A stretch of 64,000 nt of DNA from Marisa cornuarietis (lineage: Eukaryota; Mollusca; Gastropoda; Architaenioglossa; Ampullariidae), in NCBI GenBank assembly GCA_004794655.1, contig SMMW01000001.1, positions 4,709,001-4,773,000 of the forward strand. Reading direction: 5' to 3'. Positions 45,453-56,149 of the stretch are shown piece by piece. The notes below the pieces were generated by a model. It made no database searches, was not told the origin of the DNA, and worked only from the letters and a program-made list of their open reading frames with translations. Position 1 is the first letter of the stretch, and the number at the start of each line of letters is the position of its first letter. Made by a program: the position numbers and the translations under genes.

Positions 45453-46494
45453 CGCACTCTTTCGCGCTTACCGCAGCAAGAGATGCGATCATAATCCTCA
45501 CCAGGCAGCTTGCAAATACTGCATCGACTAATGCAGCAGCCGGTTGCGTACTGCAACTCTCCACCTGCCCCACCCTTGCTAGCGTGTAGCCACCAATTAG
45601 GTGAGGTGTCCCCGCCATCCATGACGCTGTCACACACGTGACTATTAACGAACCCAAGGATGTCAGCACGTCTACGACTTCTTTTCCACAACTCGCGTGT
45701 GGTCTCAATCCTTGCCATAGAAGCATCCCCATACTTGGCCACTTGTCGGCCTGACCCGCGTGATGTACAAATATCAGGCATAAAACAATTCCTCTAAACC
45801 AATACCACACCAGCTCACTAACTCCCTGCCGCTGGTCTCTTATACTAATGTCAGTCATCTTCTTGCTGCATGGTTTCTTACTGACGGGCGATAGTCCTAT
45901 CGTCCTAGCACTTGCAGCTGACCCACAAAACCCACCCCGTTTCCATCGACCCAGTGGTCTGCGGGCCCTAACACTCCTCCTTTCGCGTTGGTGGCAGGCT
46001 GCTTCCACTGTTTTTACCCCTAGCCCTGCTCCACCCTTGGAGGTAACACTCGCAGATTGTGCTCTGCTAGTTCCAGCAACAATCGTGGCGTAAACGCCCC
46101 AATGAGGTTCATTCACCATTGCATGAAGGTGCACCCGGGATCTTGCTTCCCCGTGGCCCCTTACCCTCATTGTGATTTCCGGTTCTTCCAGAGGTCCCAT
46201 TGTCTCCTGCCTGCTCAGGTACTGCACCGACAACTGGCACTTGTCTATCCTGACTACAAGAGTCCCCCGTCTGCGGCGGTTCTTTAATGACAGTTGGTGG
46301 TCGCCTCTCGCCACGCCCTCTATCATCCGCCTGTACCGGCTTCCAAACGACAGGCGGCGCTCGTCTCTTACGATTGCCGCTGTCCCGTACCTGCAGCGAT
46401 TGTGCACTGCCAACCGGTCCGCACATCTCGCGGTCGCTACATACGGTTGCCAGTAACGACCCGGCACTGCTAACTCGTGCACGCATCCGTTCAA
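45385..46494 (-). CDS. Unassigned open frame in the LTR element interior
   Basis: A 369-codon frame occupying the place where pol would be. It overlaps the 46109-46555 frame. Its first part crosses a 60-bp tandem repeat and is Arg-rich. Later it has one hydrophobic stretch (LVWYWFRGIVLCLIFV), then several cysteines. No RT, RNase H or integrase residue pattern is seen. In the neighbouring frame the last 110 codons end in a Cys-rich block (GCCISRCSICK). The region is GC-rich, where long frames arise by chance, so coding status is doubtful. Confidence 0.25.
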   Translation of the reverse strand: MNGCVHELAVPGRYWQPYVATARCADRLAVHNRCRYGTAAIVRDERRLSFGSRYRRMIEGVARGDHQLSLKNRRRRGTLVVRIDKCQLSVQYLSRQETMGPLEEPEITMRVRGHGEARSRVHLHAMVNEPHWGVYATIVAGTSRAQSASVTSKGGAGLGVKTVEAACHQRERRSVRARRPLGRWKRGGFCGSAASARTIGLSPVSKKPCSKKMTDISIRDQRQGVSELVWYWFRGIVLCLIFVHHAGQADKWPSMGMLLWQGLRPHASCGKEVVDVLTSLGSLIVTCVTASWMAGTPHLIGGYTLARVGQVESCSTQPAAALVDAVFASCLVRIMIASLAAVSAKECAFSMGCVRRRKWGRQKPDRIPL

Positions 46495-46516
46495 GCCCTA
46501 GGTCCCCTCCTTGCAG
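46157..46516 (-). repeat. 60-bp tandem repeat (six units, 20 residues each)
   Basis: In the frame of the protease, units read like LQVRDSGNRKRRAPPVVWKP and VQADDRGRGERRPPTVIKEP, six in a row with consensus Q..D......R.PPVV..P. The 60-bp period makes every frame repetitive, so the coding frame is not proven. A single TAA at 46583-46585 separates it from the protease frame. Confidence 0.75.
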
Positions 46517-46582
46517 TGACCTATCATCTGCGTGGTTACGCCCGGCTTGGCACACGAGGAGATTAGGAATATCTACATCCCC

Positions 46583-47548
46583 TTAGCCTCCCTTCTCGCG
46601 GGTAACCTCCACTTCTTGGATAACCCCCTTCTTCCCGCTGGCCTCCTCGCCAGTTCCTACTCCACTAGCCTCTCCCTCGCTAGTCTCTTCTCCGCTAGTC
46701 TCTAACGCACACGCATCCACCCCGCGATCTTCTCTATCGCTGAGTTCTACCTCACTAGCATCTTCCTTTCTAGACACAACCACGCGAGCATCCTCCCCGC
46801 TAGCCTCTATCCCGCTAGCCACGATCTCCCTAGTCGTTATCTCGTTAGCATCTCCTTTGCTAGCACCTGTCTCGCTAGTCTCGTCATCACTAACACCTAT
46901 CTCGCTAGCATCTACATCGCTAGCCACATCAACGCTAGCGTCCTCCTCACTAACGTCTATCTCACTTAGTCGGCGCAGTTCTCTCTCGTATTCTCGTTCT
47001 TTCTCCGCTAGTTCGCTTAACTTTGCTAAGCCAGGGTCTTGGCTCTGCAGTTCTTGTACCTCGCTTGGGATGGCGTTCCCCACTGCTTGAGCCGCTCGTA
47101 AAAGAGCAGGTTCTTTCATGGCGGCCTGAGTCCTGGTAACTGCATTGATGTCCCTCCCTTGTGCACTGAGGTTCGGGCAGGGCAATACATAGCGGCAGCC
47201 CAGAATAAGGTCGTGCGTCGACGGCGCCAACACCGCCGCTTCAATTTTCCCTGATACATATTCGCTCTCTACCTCTACGTAAGCCAGAGGGAGCACGGCT
47301 GAAGACCTGTCGGTAAACCTGGCTTGCACCGTGTCGCCGGTCCAATCTTCCTCACGCACGAATTTTCTGTGCACGATTGCAGGTATCTGGCAGCCTGAAT
47401 CAAGCAAGATGGTGCACTCCCGACCATTCACCCGACCCGGCGTCATGTTATCTGTCTGTTCCCCTTGGACGGACACTGCGTTAACCGTCTTAACACCACC
47501 CTTCCTACATTCCCTCGCAATGTGCCCTACCTTATGGCAATTGTAACA
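46583..47548 (-). CDS. CCHC zinc knuckle and aspartic protease of the LTR element
   Basis: An open frame beginning before the zinc knuckle C-Y-N-C-H-K-V-G-H-I-A-R-E-C (47507-47548), which binds RNA in Gag. From the first ATG at 47476 it runs 297 residues. ILLDSGCQIPAIV at 23-35 is the flap-and-catalytic DSG motif of a retropepsin, and HDLILG near 88-93 is its second conserved block. These domains process the polyprotein in the particle. After a charged linker (SELAEKEREYERELRRL) the frame ends in an acidic five-residue repeat instead of reverse transcriptase. The knuckle lies in another frame than the gag remnant upstream, which is either a decay frameshift or the gag-pol boundary. Confidence 0.85.
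   Translation of the reverse strand, partial: CYNCHKVGHIARECRKGGVKTVNAVSVQGEQTDNMTPGRVNGRECTILLDSGCQIPAIVHRKFVREEDWTGDTVQARFTDRSSAVLPLAYVEVESEYVSGKIEAAVLAPSTHDLILGCRYVLPCPNLSAQGRDINAVTRTQAAMKEPALLRAAQAVGNAIPSEVQELQSQDPGLAKLSELAEKEREYERELRRLSEIDVSEEDASVDVASDVDASEIGVSDDETSETGASKGDANEITTREIVASGIEASGEDARVVVSRKEDASEVELSDREDRGVDACALETSGEETSEGEASGVGTGEEASGKKGVIQEVEVTREKGG
46652..46966 (-). repeat. 15-bp repeat encoding an acidic pentapeptide
   Basis: Twenty-one successive units of five residues with consensus S-x-x-[DE]-[AVT], for example SEIDV, SEEDA, SDVDA, SGEDA. At DNA level the plus strand shows CTAGC recurring every 15 bases. It forms the C-terminal residues 171-275 of the protease frame. It does not fit the A[DN]Lxx rule of the known pentapeptide-repeat fold. 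Confidence 0.92.
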
Positions 47549-47670
47549 AGTAGGGGGTCTCCTCGTCTGGTGCTGCCCCCTCGTGTCGTCCTCTGCTGCT
47601 TCAGGAGTGGGTGTGCTGTCTGTCGATAACCGGGTGCGGTTTTGGAACTGTCATTGTGTTCGATGTTCCG

Positions 47671-48622
47671 TCAGTCACCCTCCATTTTGGCTGGGGTTTT
47701 CGGTCGGTGTTTACCATAACTGTCCGGCCGGTAGCTTTTACTAGCTTCGTCAAATCTTTCAGCAGCTATGCTAATTTCCTCTAGGCTAGAGAACCCCGCG
47801 GTCATCAAATGTCGACTAAGATCAGGACAGTATTCACTGAAAATCACTTCCTTAACCATTTCCTGCCTGATGCTAACGTAGTCGGTTTTGTCTACTCCGG
47901 CAAGTTCCAGCCACTTGTCGAAGTAATGGCATACGCGCCTGTGATACTGACTATGGGTTTCTTAGGTTTTCTTACCAGCTTTCCTAAACTTTTCACGGTA
48001 AGATCGTGCGGTTAACTCATACCGGCTGTACAACGCCTTCTTAAGGGTACAAAAATCTTGAGCTTCTTCGTCTGACAGCCCGTTACAAACTTCCTTTGCC
48101 GCGCCTTGTAACAAGGCGGCTAGCTGAAGAGCCCAATCAGATTCGGGGAGATGGTTACCCCTGGCTAATTTCTCGAACATCATGACGTACGTTTCTATGT
48201 TATCCTTTTTTCTCTTCAAAAGGGGCCATGTTAATGTGATACCTGCGCCGTCTAGCTTCCGACCTAGTAGACCTGCTATCTTCCCCTTCTGATTCACTTC
48301 CGCTTGTTCTACCCTTGCTTTGTTGGAGACTCATCCTGCGCATCTCTAACTGAAACTCCCGATCTTTCTCACGTTCGGCCCTTTCTTCCTTTTCTTGTTC
48401 CCTTTCTAGCGCTTTCTCATGTTCGGCCCTTTCTAGCGCTTTCTCACGTTCGGCCCTGTCTAGCGCTTTCTCACGTTCCTTCGCCTCGCGCCATTCCTTC
48501 ATCTGGCGCTCTACATATTCTACCACATCCTTCCCAGTGAGCCCAAACTCCTGCTCACCCTCTTCTCTAAGTTCCTTTCTCTTTTCTCGTTCTGTTAAAC
48601 AATATTCTCTCTCCATCTTCAC
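47671..48622 (-). pseudogene. Gag of the LTR element, broken
   Basis: Starts at MKMEREYCLTERE with a long charged, probably coiled-coil region (repeats of REKALERAE). A frame change at an A-run near 48210 leads into the capsid part, with DNIETYVMMFEKLARG and YELTARSYREKFRKA, in the style of Ty3/gypsy and SCAN-related capsids. An in-frame TAA at 47962-47964 is followed in the same frame by HYFDKWLELAGV and SSLEEISIAAERFDEA, then a stop at 47671. The order and motifs are those of a retroelement Gag, but at least two lesions prevent a full protein. Confidence 0.85.
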
Positions 48623-49030
48623 ACTTATTCCTATTACGTCGCAACACTGTTACCCCGCCACCTACGCAGTTCCTTACTGCTAGAGTGATCTCTCTTGTTG
48701 CTGGCTTTACACAATGGCCTAATTACCATGCACTCTCACTAAGCCCTTACACAATCGACAATTAAAAAAAAATTCGCACAACAATAACACTTCCACACCT
48801 TCACTTAAGCACTGCTAAGTATAAAATACAACATGTGCAAGTACTGCGAATCTAATGCACTCACTTCTCAAAAAACAACCAATGGCATTAGTAACAGCAC
48901 TGTAATGGAATGTACGCTCGTGTCTCGACCAGCCTAAACAGGACGCTCTGGATCGGACAATGCTTTCCTAGCTCTCACTACACGGATAAATATTCTGTCA
49001 GGAGTTCAATCCCGGAAGAAGCTACCCAAA

Positions 49031-50439
49031 TGTGACAGTATCCCTGGTCTTTCAATCAGAACGTGAATACTGGCCCCGGGGAATGGGCACTTGGGCACTA
49101 GTTACTCAACACTAGCCGCCCACGTCAACATTAACTGCAGGGGAAAACACACGATAATCACACGTCGGTCACTCAATTACACAACTTGGCTCACGAGCCC
49201 CCACCCCTGCTCTTCCCCGAACACAATACTCAACGACGTGTGATTTCAATAGGACAATAAAGAAAAGTTTTATTTATACAAAACATTTCAAGCAAAACAC
49301 AATCAAATGGACTCGTCTAGGGGGGTCCCAATACTATCCGTGCTAGAGCGTACTTCTGATGTTACAGTGCTGTTGCCTCTCTTTACAAATACCATACACA
49401 CTCGCAAGCACACCAACTTAGCTCTGTTACAGGTGGTTTGTTGAGAGTCCAATACTTCAGTTGACTGCCACGACACACTGACGATTTCCCTTCAAAGTGA
49501 TGTCTGATGGTCTGACGTCTTCCTCCCTCAAACTGTCACCACGTCAGAGAGCCACGACTGCTTCTCTCGGTGACCCAGATTCGAGCCTTGTACCACTCGA
49601 GGGTACACACGTGGGTTCTTCGACGACTGTAATGCCTCGTACAGCCGCCAAGCAAACACCACCACAGACGGTCTCAGCCCTTGAGACCCGACGGCTTCTG
49701 GCGGTCTCAACGTTGAGCCTCTACCTCTCACACCGGTAGAGCGAGCCCACAGTCACACAGCCCTTTCCTCTCCACGACAACAGCAGGCAGTCGTGACAGT
49801 CCGTCGCCAATTACTTGCCTCCTTCTCTCAAGGTTCTCTAACCCGACTTCTTTCCTCCCGAGTCTTGCCCTCGTGGCTAAGACTTGGTCCGAGGCAGAAG
49901 TGTAGCTGGCGTTAGAAAGCTGAAGTCGCTTGGCTGGTGACCCGTTGCTCCCCTACTCAGACGTTCGCCGAAAAGCAAGTGAAGTGTGTTCTTGTCTCTC
50001 TATTTATCTCTCCACATTCTCACAGATACATACATCGAGGGATGCCATTGGTCAAAACTCATCATCCAATCAGCTACAATTAGAGTCAGCAAACGACAGG
50101 AGGAGATCTCTCTCTGACCACAGGCCACGCCTACAGGTAGTTGCGGTCAGGTGGCTAGACCTCCTTCCCCCCTGTCCTATTACGTGGTTTGGCGGGAACC
50201 ACGTGTGCGCCTCTAGCTCTTTCTCTCCCTCCCTAGACGTTTGTTGACGTTTAGCCAGCCATCGTTCACGCATGGCGGCCGAAATCACTTAGAGCTGTCT
50301 GCCCCACGCGTCATTTAGGCGTCTTTACCAAAACATACGCCCCCTACTTCCTCGCCAAAGGGCCTCAGGCATGTCAACAAGGCGCTCTAGACACTAAGTG
50401 GGCAGATTGTTACCTACCCCCTCGAGTTATCTCATGACA
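49031..50439 (-). repeat. 5' LTR, 1409 bp
   Basis: Right-hand LTR, the same length as the left. In minus orientation it precedes the gag remnant and would carry the promoter. The candidate primer site lies directly left of it. Confidence 0.95.
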
Positions 50440-50444
50440 GTATT

Positions 50445-50950
50445 ATCTTAAGTAGAAATGTCTGGCTGTTGAAGACCATTGTCGATTTTGCAAAACCTAG
50501 ATCTTCGTGGCTGCGTCCAGCAAACCTAGACTTTACAGAGTGTATGCCATAGACTGTAAACTTCCATTGTTTTAGCTCATTAAATGGCCCAGTTCTTCAC
50601 TAAGCTGTAATCAGTAAGGTTTGTAAATACATTTCAAAGACATTAATTTCGTGGAGCTACACAAATTAAGAGGTTCAGAGTCCATGAGTTTTGGTGTAGC
50701 CATTAAATTCTTCCCTCCTCTTGTTCTTCAGTTTTGAACGTGTAAGCAGCGTGTGAGTCTCTTAGTGCTTTTCTTATACAAATAACTCTTCAAGCAGTTC
50801 CTTTAACAAAACATTTTGGTTTATTTTTAAAGCAACTTTATTGGTCTTGATCTGTATCATGTCCGATATCAGTACTTGAGCCCTTCGCCTTCTTATCTCA
50901 GGGTTCTTTTCCTACTAGGAAGTAAACGCTGTGTAAATGCAAATACAAAA
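50445..50950. other. No gene recognised
   Basis: Short unique stretch between the LTR element and LINE 3, without coding support. Confidence 0.6.
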
Positions 50951-50963
50951 TTAATATAAAATA

Positions 50964-50965
50964 TT

Positions 50966-51006
<41 letters not shown>

Positions 51007-53457
51007 TAGTCCTAATTGTGCCGTCTGGCGCTTGAGGCAACAGCTAGGGATCTACATCTTGTTCTGTCTGCTGCTGTTCTGGGGGCTGTTTCGAGTGACA
51101 GACCTCTGTTCTTGAGGTCCTTTTCGATGGCTCGCCTCCACGTCTCTTTGGGCCTCCCTCTGTTCCTCTTTCCCTGTGGCGTCCATCGCAGGGCTGTTCT
51201 GGGGATTGAGTCTGGAGGCATGCGGCACACGTGACCTAACCATCGCCAGCGCCGCAGTTGGATTGCTTCTGCCAGGGTGCACACCCCCATCTGTTCGCGC
51301 AGTTCTTCATTTGAGATGGTGTTGGGCCAGAAGATTGTTTTATGCGCCGCAGACACTTGGTTTGAAACACTTCTAGTTTTTTTATCGATGGAGGCTGTGG
51401 TCTTCCAGCACTCTGACCCATATAGGAGAACACTGAGAACGTTGCTCTTGAAGATCCTAATCTTTGTATGGCTGCTGAGGCCAGTGGATCTCCAGATGTG
51501 CTTAAGCATTGCAAAAGCTTGGTTGGCTTTGCTGATTCTGGTGTTGACCTCCTGTTCACAGTCACCATCTGCTGTTACCTTGCTGCCTAGGTACACAAAT
51601 TCTTTTACGTCCACTAGTGGACTCCCACTGATTGTGAGAGGGTTATTGTTTGTCATGTTGTTCCTTAGGACTTGTGTTTTTCGAGTGTTGACTCTGAGCC
51701 CTATCATGCTGGCAGTCTTACTAAGGGTTTTGGTCTTATCTTGAAGGTCTTGGTGCCTATGGGATAGCAGACCTAGGTCGTCGGCGTAGTTTAGATCTTC
51801 CAAAACTGTGGTTAGAGTCCACTGTAGACCCTGTCGTTTTCCCTGAGTGACAAGATGCATGAGCCAATCAATGGCCAGTGAGAACAGTATTGGTGACAGG
51901 ATGCACCCCTGCTTGACACCTGTGTCCACTCTAAAGGGTTCAGTCAGCTGGTTGTTGTGGATGACCTGGCATTCAAAATTTTCATATAAGGACTTGATGA
52001 TGTTAACCAGTTTCCTTGGAATGCCATAGTGACGTAGAATCTTCCATAGAGAGGCACGATGTAGGCTGTCAAATGCCTTCTCAAAGTCAATAAAGGCCAT
52101 ATACAGTGGACTGTTCCACTCCTGCGATTGTTCCAGGATCTGTCGCAGCACAAAGATATGGTCGATGCATGATCGTCCTTTCCGGAAGCCAGCTTGTACT
52201 TGTTGGAGTATAGAGTCTACTGTTGTTGTAATGCGCTGGAGAATTATGCGGCTAAAAGTTTTGCTGGTGACGGATAGCAGTGTGATGCCTCTCCAGTTAT
52301 TACAGTCACCGAGGTCTCCTTTCTTTGGTATCTTGACTATAACACCTTTACTTCACTCGGTAGGGATTTCTTCACTGTCCCAGATCTCCTGGACGATTGT
52401 TTGTAAAATACGCGGTGTCTCTCCCTCTTCTGCTTTCAGCATTTCAGCACATACACCATCCCCTCCTGGTGCCTTACCGTTCTTTGTTTTGTGAATGGCT
52501 TCCTTAATTTCTTGTAGTGCAATGGGTCCAGTGTTGATATCTAGATCCTCTTCTGCTTCGATGATTTCAGGTAGCACTGATGGTTCTGGCTGGTTAAGAA
52601 TATGTTGAAAATGTTCCCCCCATCTCTTCAGTTTGGCTCGCTCTTCAGTGATGGGTGTGCCATCTGCTCTTTTAACCGGGAGGTCCTGGTTGTGCCTTTG
52701 GTCACCTCGTAGCTTCCTTATGTTTTGATAGGTCGCCTTCATGTCTTTCCGTTCGGCTGCTTCTTCGGCTTCAGCTGCGAGCTGCTCTATATACTGTCGC
52801 CTGTCTCTCCTTGAGGAGGACTTGATCTGTTTGTCTAGCTCCCTGTATTGTGCTGCAGTCCTCTATTTCAGCCTGGGTGATTTGGTGTTCAGGAGCTTCC
52901 TCTTCATCTCTTTCCTTTTTTCTATCAAGTTCCATGTGTGCACAGATATCCATACATTTCTGGGGCTTGTCCTGTAGCCAATGGTTTCTTTTGCTGCTTC
53001 TAATGTGGCTTTGTTAAAGTTATCGATCGTTATTGCTGCTTCATCCCGGAGGATGCTGAAGTTGTTTTTCAATGCAATGCCGAATGCCTTTTTGATTGCT
53101 GGGTCTCCGAGTTTCGTCATATCCATACGCTGGTTTCTTTTCTGCCCAATCTTTGCTTTTCTCAACTTCAGTTTGAGCTTTGCAACTAATAGGTGGTGGT
53201 CACTGCCAACGTCTGCTCCTCGCTTGACTTGCACGTCCTGCAGGGAGTGTCTCCATTTGCTGTTGATGATGATGTGATCTATCTGGCTTTGTGTCCTTCC
53301 ATCAGGTGATGTTGAGGTTAGTTTGTGGATTGTTTTGTGCTCAAACAAAGTACCACCAATAATAAGATCGTTCTCTTCACACAGGCTAATGAGTCTCTCA
53401 CCATTGTCAGTAAGTTCTCCAGTCCCATGCCGCCCCATGACTCTTTCTCTGTTCTCG
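50964..53457 (-). mobile_element. 5'-truncated LINE (RTE-like), element 3
   Basis: Bounded by a perfect 13-bp target duplication TTAATATAAAATA at 50951-50963 and 53458-53470. The 3' tail is an (ATC)n run at about 50965-51006. The 5' end stops inside the endonuclease domain, typical of incomplete target-primed reverse transcription. Sequence style is close to element 2. Confidence 0.92.
51012..53457 (-). pseudogene. LINE 3 endonuclease-RT polyprotein, truncated with two stops
   Basis: All parts lie in one frame. From the truncated 5' edge: GRHGTGELTDNGERL, then TSTSPDGRTQSQIDHIIIN and VGSDHHLLV of the endonuclease. A TAG at 52863-52865 interrupts the linker and a TGA at 52353-52355 sits before KIPKKGDLGDCNNW. 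The RT follows with FIDFEKAFDSLHR, TGVKQGCILSP and the catalytic YADD inside LNYADDLGLLSHR. The C-terminus ends in GRPKETWRR and a short tail. Apart from the 5' truncation only these two nonsense codons break it, so the copy is fairly young. Confidence 0.9.
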
Positions 53458-53529
53458 TTAATATAAAATAGTGCAGTAGCTTTAAACTCACCACTTATAT
53501 CCAGAGTAATTTTCGGCATTTCGATTCAC

Positions 53530-54078
53530 TACGTCTTGTGTGTTCCTGCAAACCTATTTACTGCACAGTCAGAACTACTGTTAGTTTTATTTGATGCCTA
53601 AAGCGAGAATTACACGTAGGATGGCCGCTGCTTGATAATGAAGACATTGGGTTGTTTCTTATTTGTTTTAACAGGGAATATTTCAGCGTGCATTTGTAGT
53701 TATGTTTCTTATTGTCCGTAAGAAGAAACCGCTACAGAAAGGTTGGGTCAGGTTTCTTAAGCCTACTGTGTTAATAAGAGACCTTTCTTTATGTTCATTA
53801 TTATAATCATTATATATTTTCTGCTACACACAGATACAATCCAGCTCTATTTACGAACGTACGAGCTAAATAGTCATCGTTAACATAGCGATATTTTTGG
53901 GAGAGCTGTAAATGTAGCAGTAGGAGCAGTTTGCGTTGATTTGTGGAAATTCTGTACCTTTTGTCGATGAACAAAATATCTTTTAAAATTTTAGTTTTAA
54001 TTTATTTTTTTTAATTGAGACACCTTATTAACTAGATTGAAGATTTATTAAAATAAGGAAGTTCGTGCCGCGGCTCCA
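53530..54078 (+). other. Decayed 5' flank of a plus-strand GPCR relic
   Basis: Contains GCTTGATAATGAAGACATTGG, also found ahead of the 38.5-kb pseudogene, and CTCTATTTACGAACGTACG with CATCGTTAAC, the reverse complement of motifs upstream of receptors 1 and 2 (near 3405-3445 and 13065-13105). No intact TATA box was identified. Confidence 0.6.
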
Positions 54079-54306
54079 GCCTTATCGAGCTTTACGAAGA
54101 AGCTGGACGTTGACACAAAGACGCAGATGCCGTCAACTGTATCTTTGTCAATTACGGCGACTTCCTTAAAAGAAATTAACAGCACTGCCAGTGACCTAGC
54201 AGCAGACAATTCACACTGTTTTTCTTCCATAGACTTTGACGCTTTGGACTTTTTTTCGCTCTCTGACTCGCTTAACCCGATGTTCTCGCCTTGTGCCATG
54301 ACTTAG
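54079..54306 (+). pseudogene. GPCR fragment, leader and N-terminus only
   Basis: A plus-strand frame reads SSFTKKLDVDTKTQ, then INSTASDLAADNSHCFSS and ends after PMFSPCAMT at a TAG (54304-54306). It matches the leader PKKQGPETRTQ and N-terminus NSTASDLAADDSHSYSS of the window's receptors. The start codon is lost and nothing of TM2-TM7 follows. The 83-codon minus-strand frame over the same bases is an antisense artefact. Confidence 0.85.
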
Positions 54307-54649
54307 CAGTATATGACACATACTTGCATTGAATGAATTTTGTTGACACTCGGGATTTTAATTAGAAATGAGAATGTTAATACAAATGTTTATATTATCG
54401 AATCAGAGAGAAGGAAAGCGAGAAATCTGAGCAATTTAAAGATGTTTATTAGGATAATCATTTGGATAGGGACGGTAACTCGTAAAAATATTGGCACAGG
54501 TAGGTTTCAGAACTTTATTGAGATGAGCTGTAAGTTGTGCCTTGGTCAACAAAAATCTGTAAATCGTGGATCAGCTTTCCTCAGCCTACTATTACTGACA
54601 ACAGAGACCTCTGTTTATTTGGGGGATTATTATCATTATATACTTTCTA
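54307..54649. other. No gene recognised
   Basis: Short stretch between the relic and spacer copy 2. A 126-codon frame crosses it, but without any domain or conserved counterpart. Confidence 0.5.
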
Positions 54650-56149
54650 TTACTCTATCACTCTGTGCTGTTGATTCACATCCATTCAGAACCCAAAGTA
54701 ACGAAAACTGTAACGAGTAAATAAATCAAATGTTTCCGAGATCAAGAGGCATAAAACTTTCTGGTAAATGAAGTAACAGTATGACTATTATCTATAGGCG
54801 CTGAAATATAACTAGACGGCGAGATGAAGCCGTGAATTTAGGGGAAAAAATATTTTAATGTTGAGTAGTCGTTTATTAGTAGATTATATGATATTTTAGT
54901 CTGGAAATTGCTGCAAGGGTAGATGTTTATATGCATTCTTACCCTTGCTTTTCCGTAACAGGCGCCATTAGCGCACAAGAAAATGTGATACAGTGTTTGA
55001 TATGGATGTGGGATATACGAGTATTTGCACATAGTGTACTTTTTTTGGCACACAATATACGAGTAATGATACTACATTATCCTCTTTACCTAAGCGTGTT
55101 TTGGGCTGCTTGTGTCATCCAGGTAATTACTCGCCCTGATGTCCGTATGCAGGAGAAAATCATTGCATGCTGTGGATGCTTCCTTTTGTTCTTGAGTGCC
55201 ATGCTTAGCTGTGCATCGTACTGCAAACCAAAAAAAATATTGCTTTAGAATTCTACTTAGCTTCTTATAGGCTTGTTACAAGTTTTGTCTACAAGTTTTC
55301 AAAAATAAAATTTTGTTACTTTTGCTTTTGTAGACACAGTAACCAAGATACTATCGACATTATTAGAGAAGCCCAAGAACGTTTTTCTGTTGCAATGGAA
55401 CAATGTTTCTGGAAGGAAAGTCAACCGCCAAATACGCGAATATCAGCTTAATGTTTTTTTTCCATATGTAATTCGGGAATTAAGTATAGAGCCATTCAGG
55501 AATATGTAATTAAGAAAACTGCCTCCTCGTATTGTTTGATAATCGTGTTTTTAGTTTAGAGTGTTAAGCGTAGTAATAAATACTAATTATCGTTCTTTCA
55601 ATTGTCACCCTTGGCACTAAATTACAAACCTGAGCCAAGTATTCAGCACCGGGTGGTGAATAACACTACATACACGGACACATAACTTACATTAAATAAA
55701 TAAATAAATAAATAATATTTATATTTGATGACAAAGGGTAAGTCACCTAGTTAAGAAGCGCCAAGCCAGAAGATAAATCGGTCTTTAATTTTAGCATTTG
55801 GAATACTTGATTTTGGTTTGTTTCTAACTGATTTAAAGTGTTTTGTTTTTTTTCCAAAATGTTTTGGTTTTCTAGCTTTCTCAAGAGAATCGACTGTAGT
55901 TAATATCGGACACAATATGAAATTTATTTTGTATTTATTATAATTTTTGATGCAGATAATGCTGTAATTTATTTTTGATAATAAATGAGTCTACAGAAAG
56001 CACTCAGTTATTTGTATTATTACAATATATCAATTTTACATGTGATGTAACAACGTTGTATTCTTCATGCTGCGATGTTCCTGCACTTTACGTGAAATGT
56101 GAACCCTAGCCCCGAAGAACTGGGTCCGTAAGTGATAGGATTTAACACT

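Larger units (their letters stand above)
43726..50439 (-). mobile_element. LTR retroelement with gag and protease but no RT or integrase
   Basis: A 6.7-kb element bounded by two direct repeats with TG...CA ends and flanked by GTATT at 43721-43725 and 50440-50444. Coding signals (gag, CCHC, protease) run on the minus strand, so the right LTR is the 5' one. Just inside it, TGGGTAGCTTCTTCCGGG on the minus strand is a candidate tRNA primer site, starting two bases after the LTR. The 3.9-kb interior has no RT, RNase H or integrase motif on either strand by eye, so it must move, if at all, with help from another element. My hand comparison found about 25 differences between the LTRs, suggesting moderate age. 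Confidence 0.93.

Noticed and set aside
48200..48297. Programmed frameshift in gag at the A-run near 48210
   Set aside because: It falls inside the capsid region rather than at a gag-pro boundary, and other lesions nearby point to decay.
54048..54299. 83-codon minus-strand frame
   Set aside because: It is antisense to the plus-strand receptor relic, which explains the bases better.
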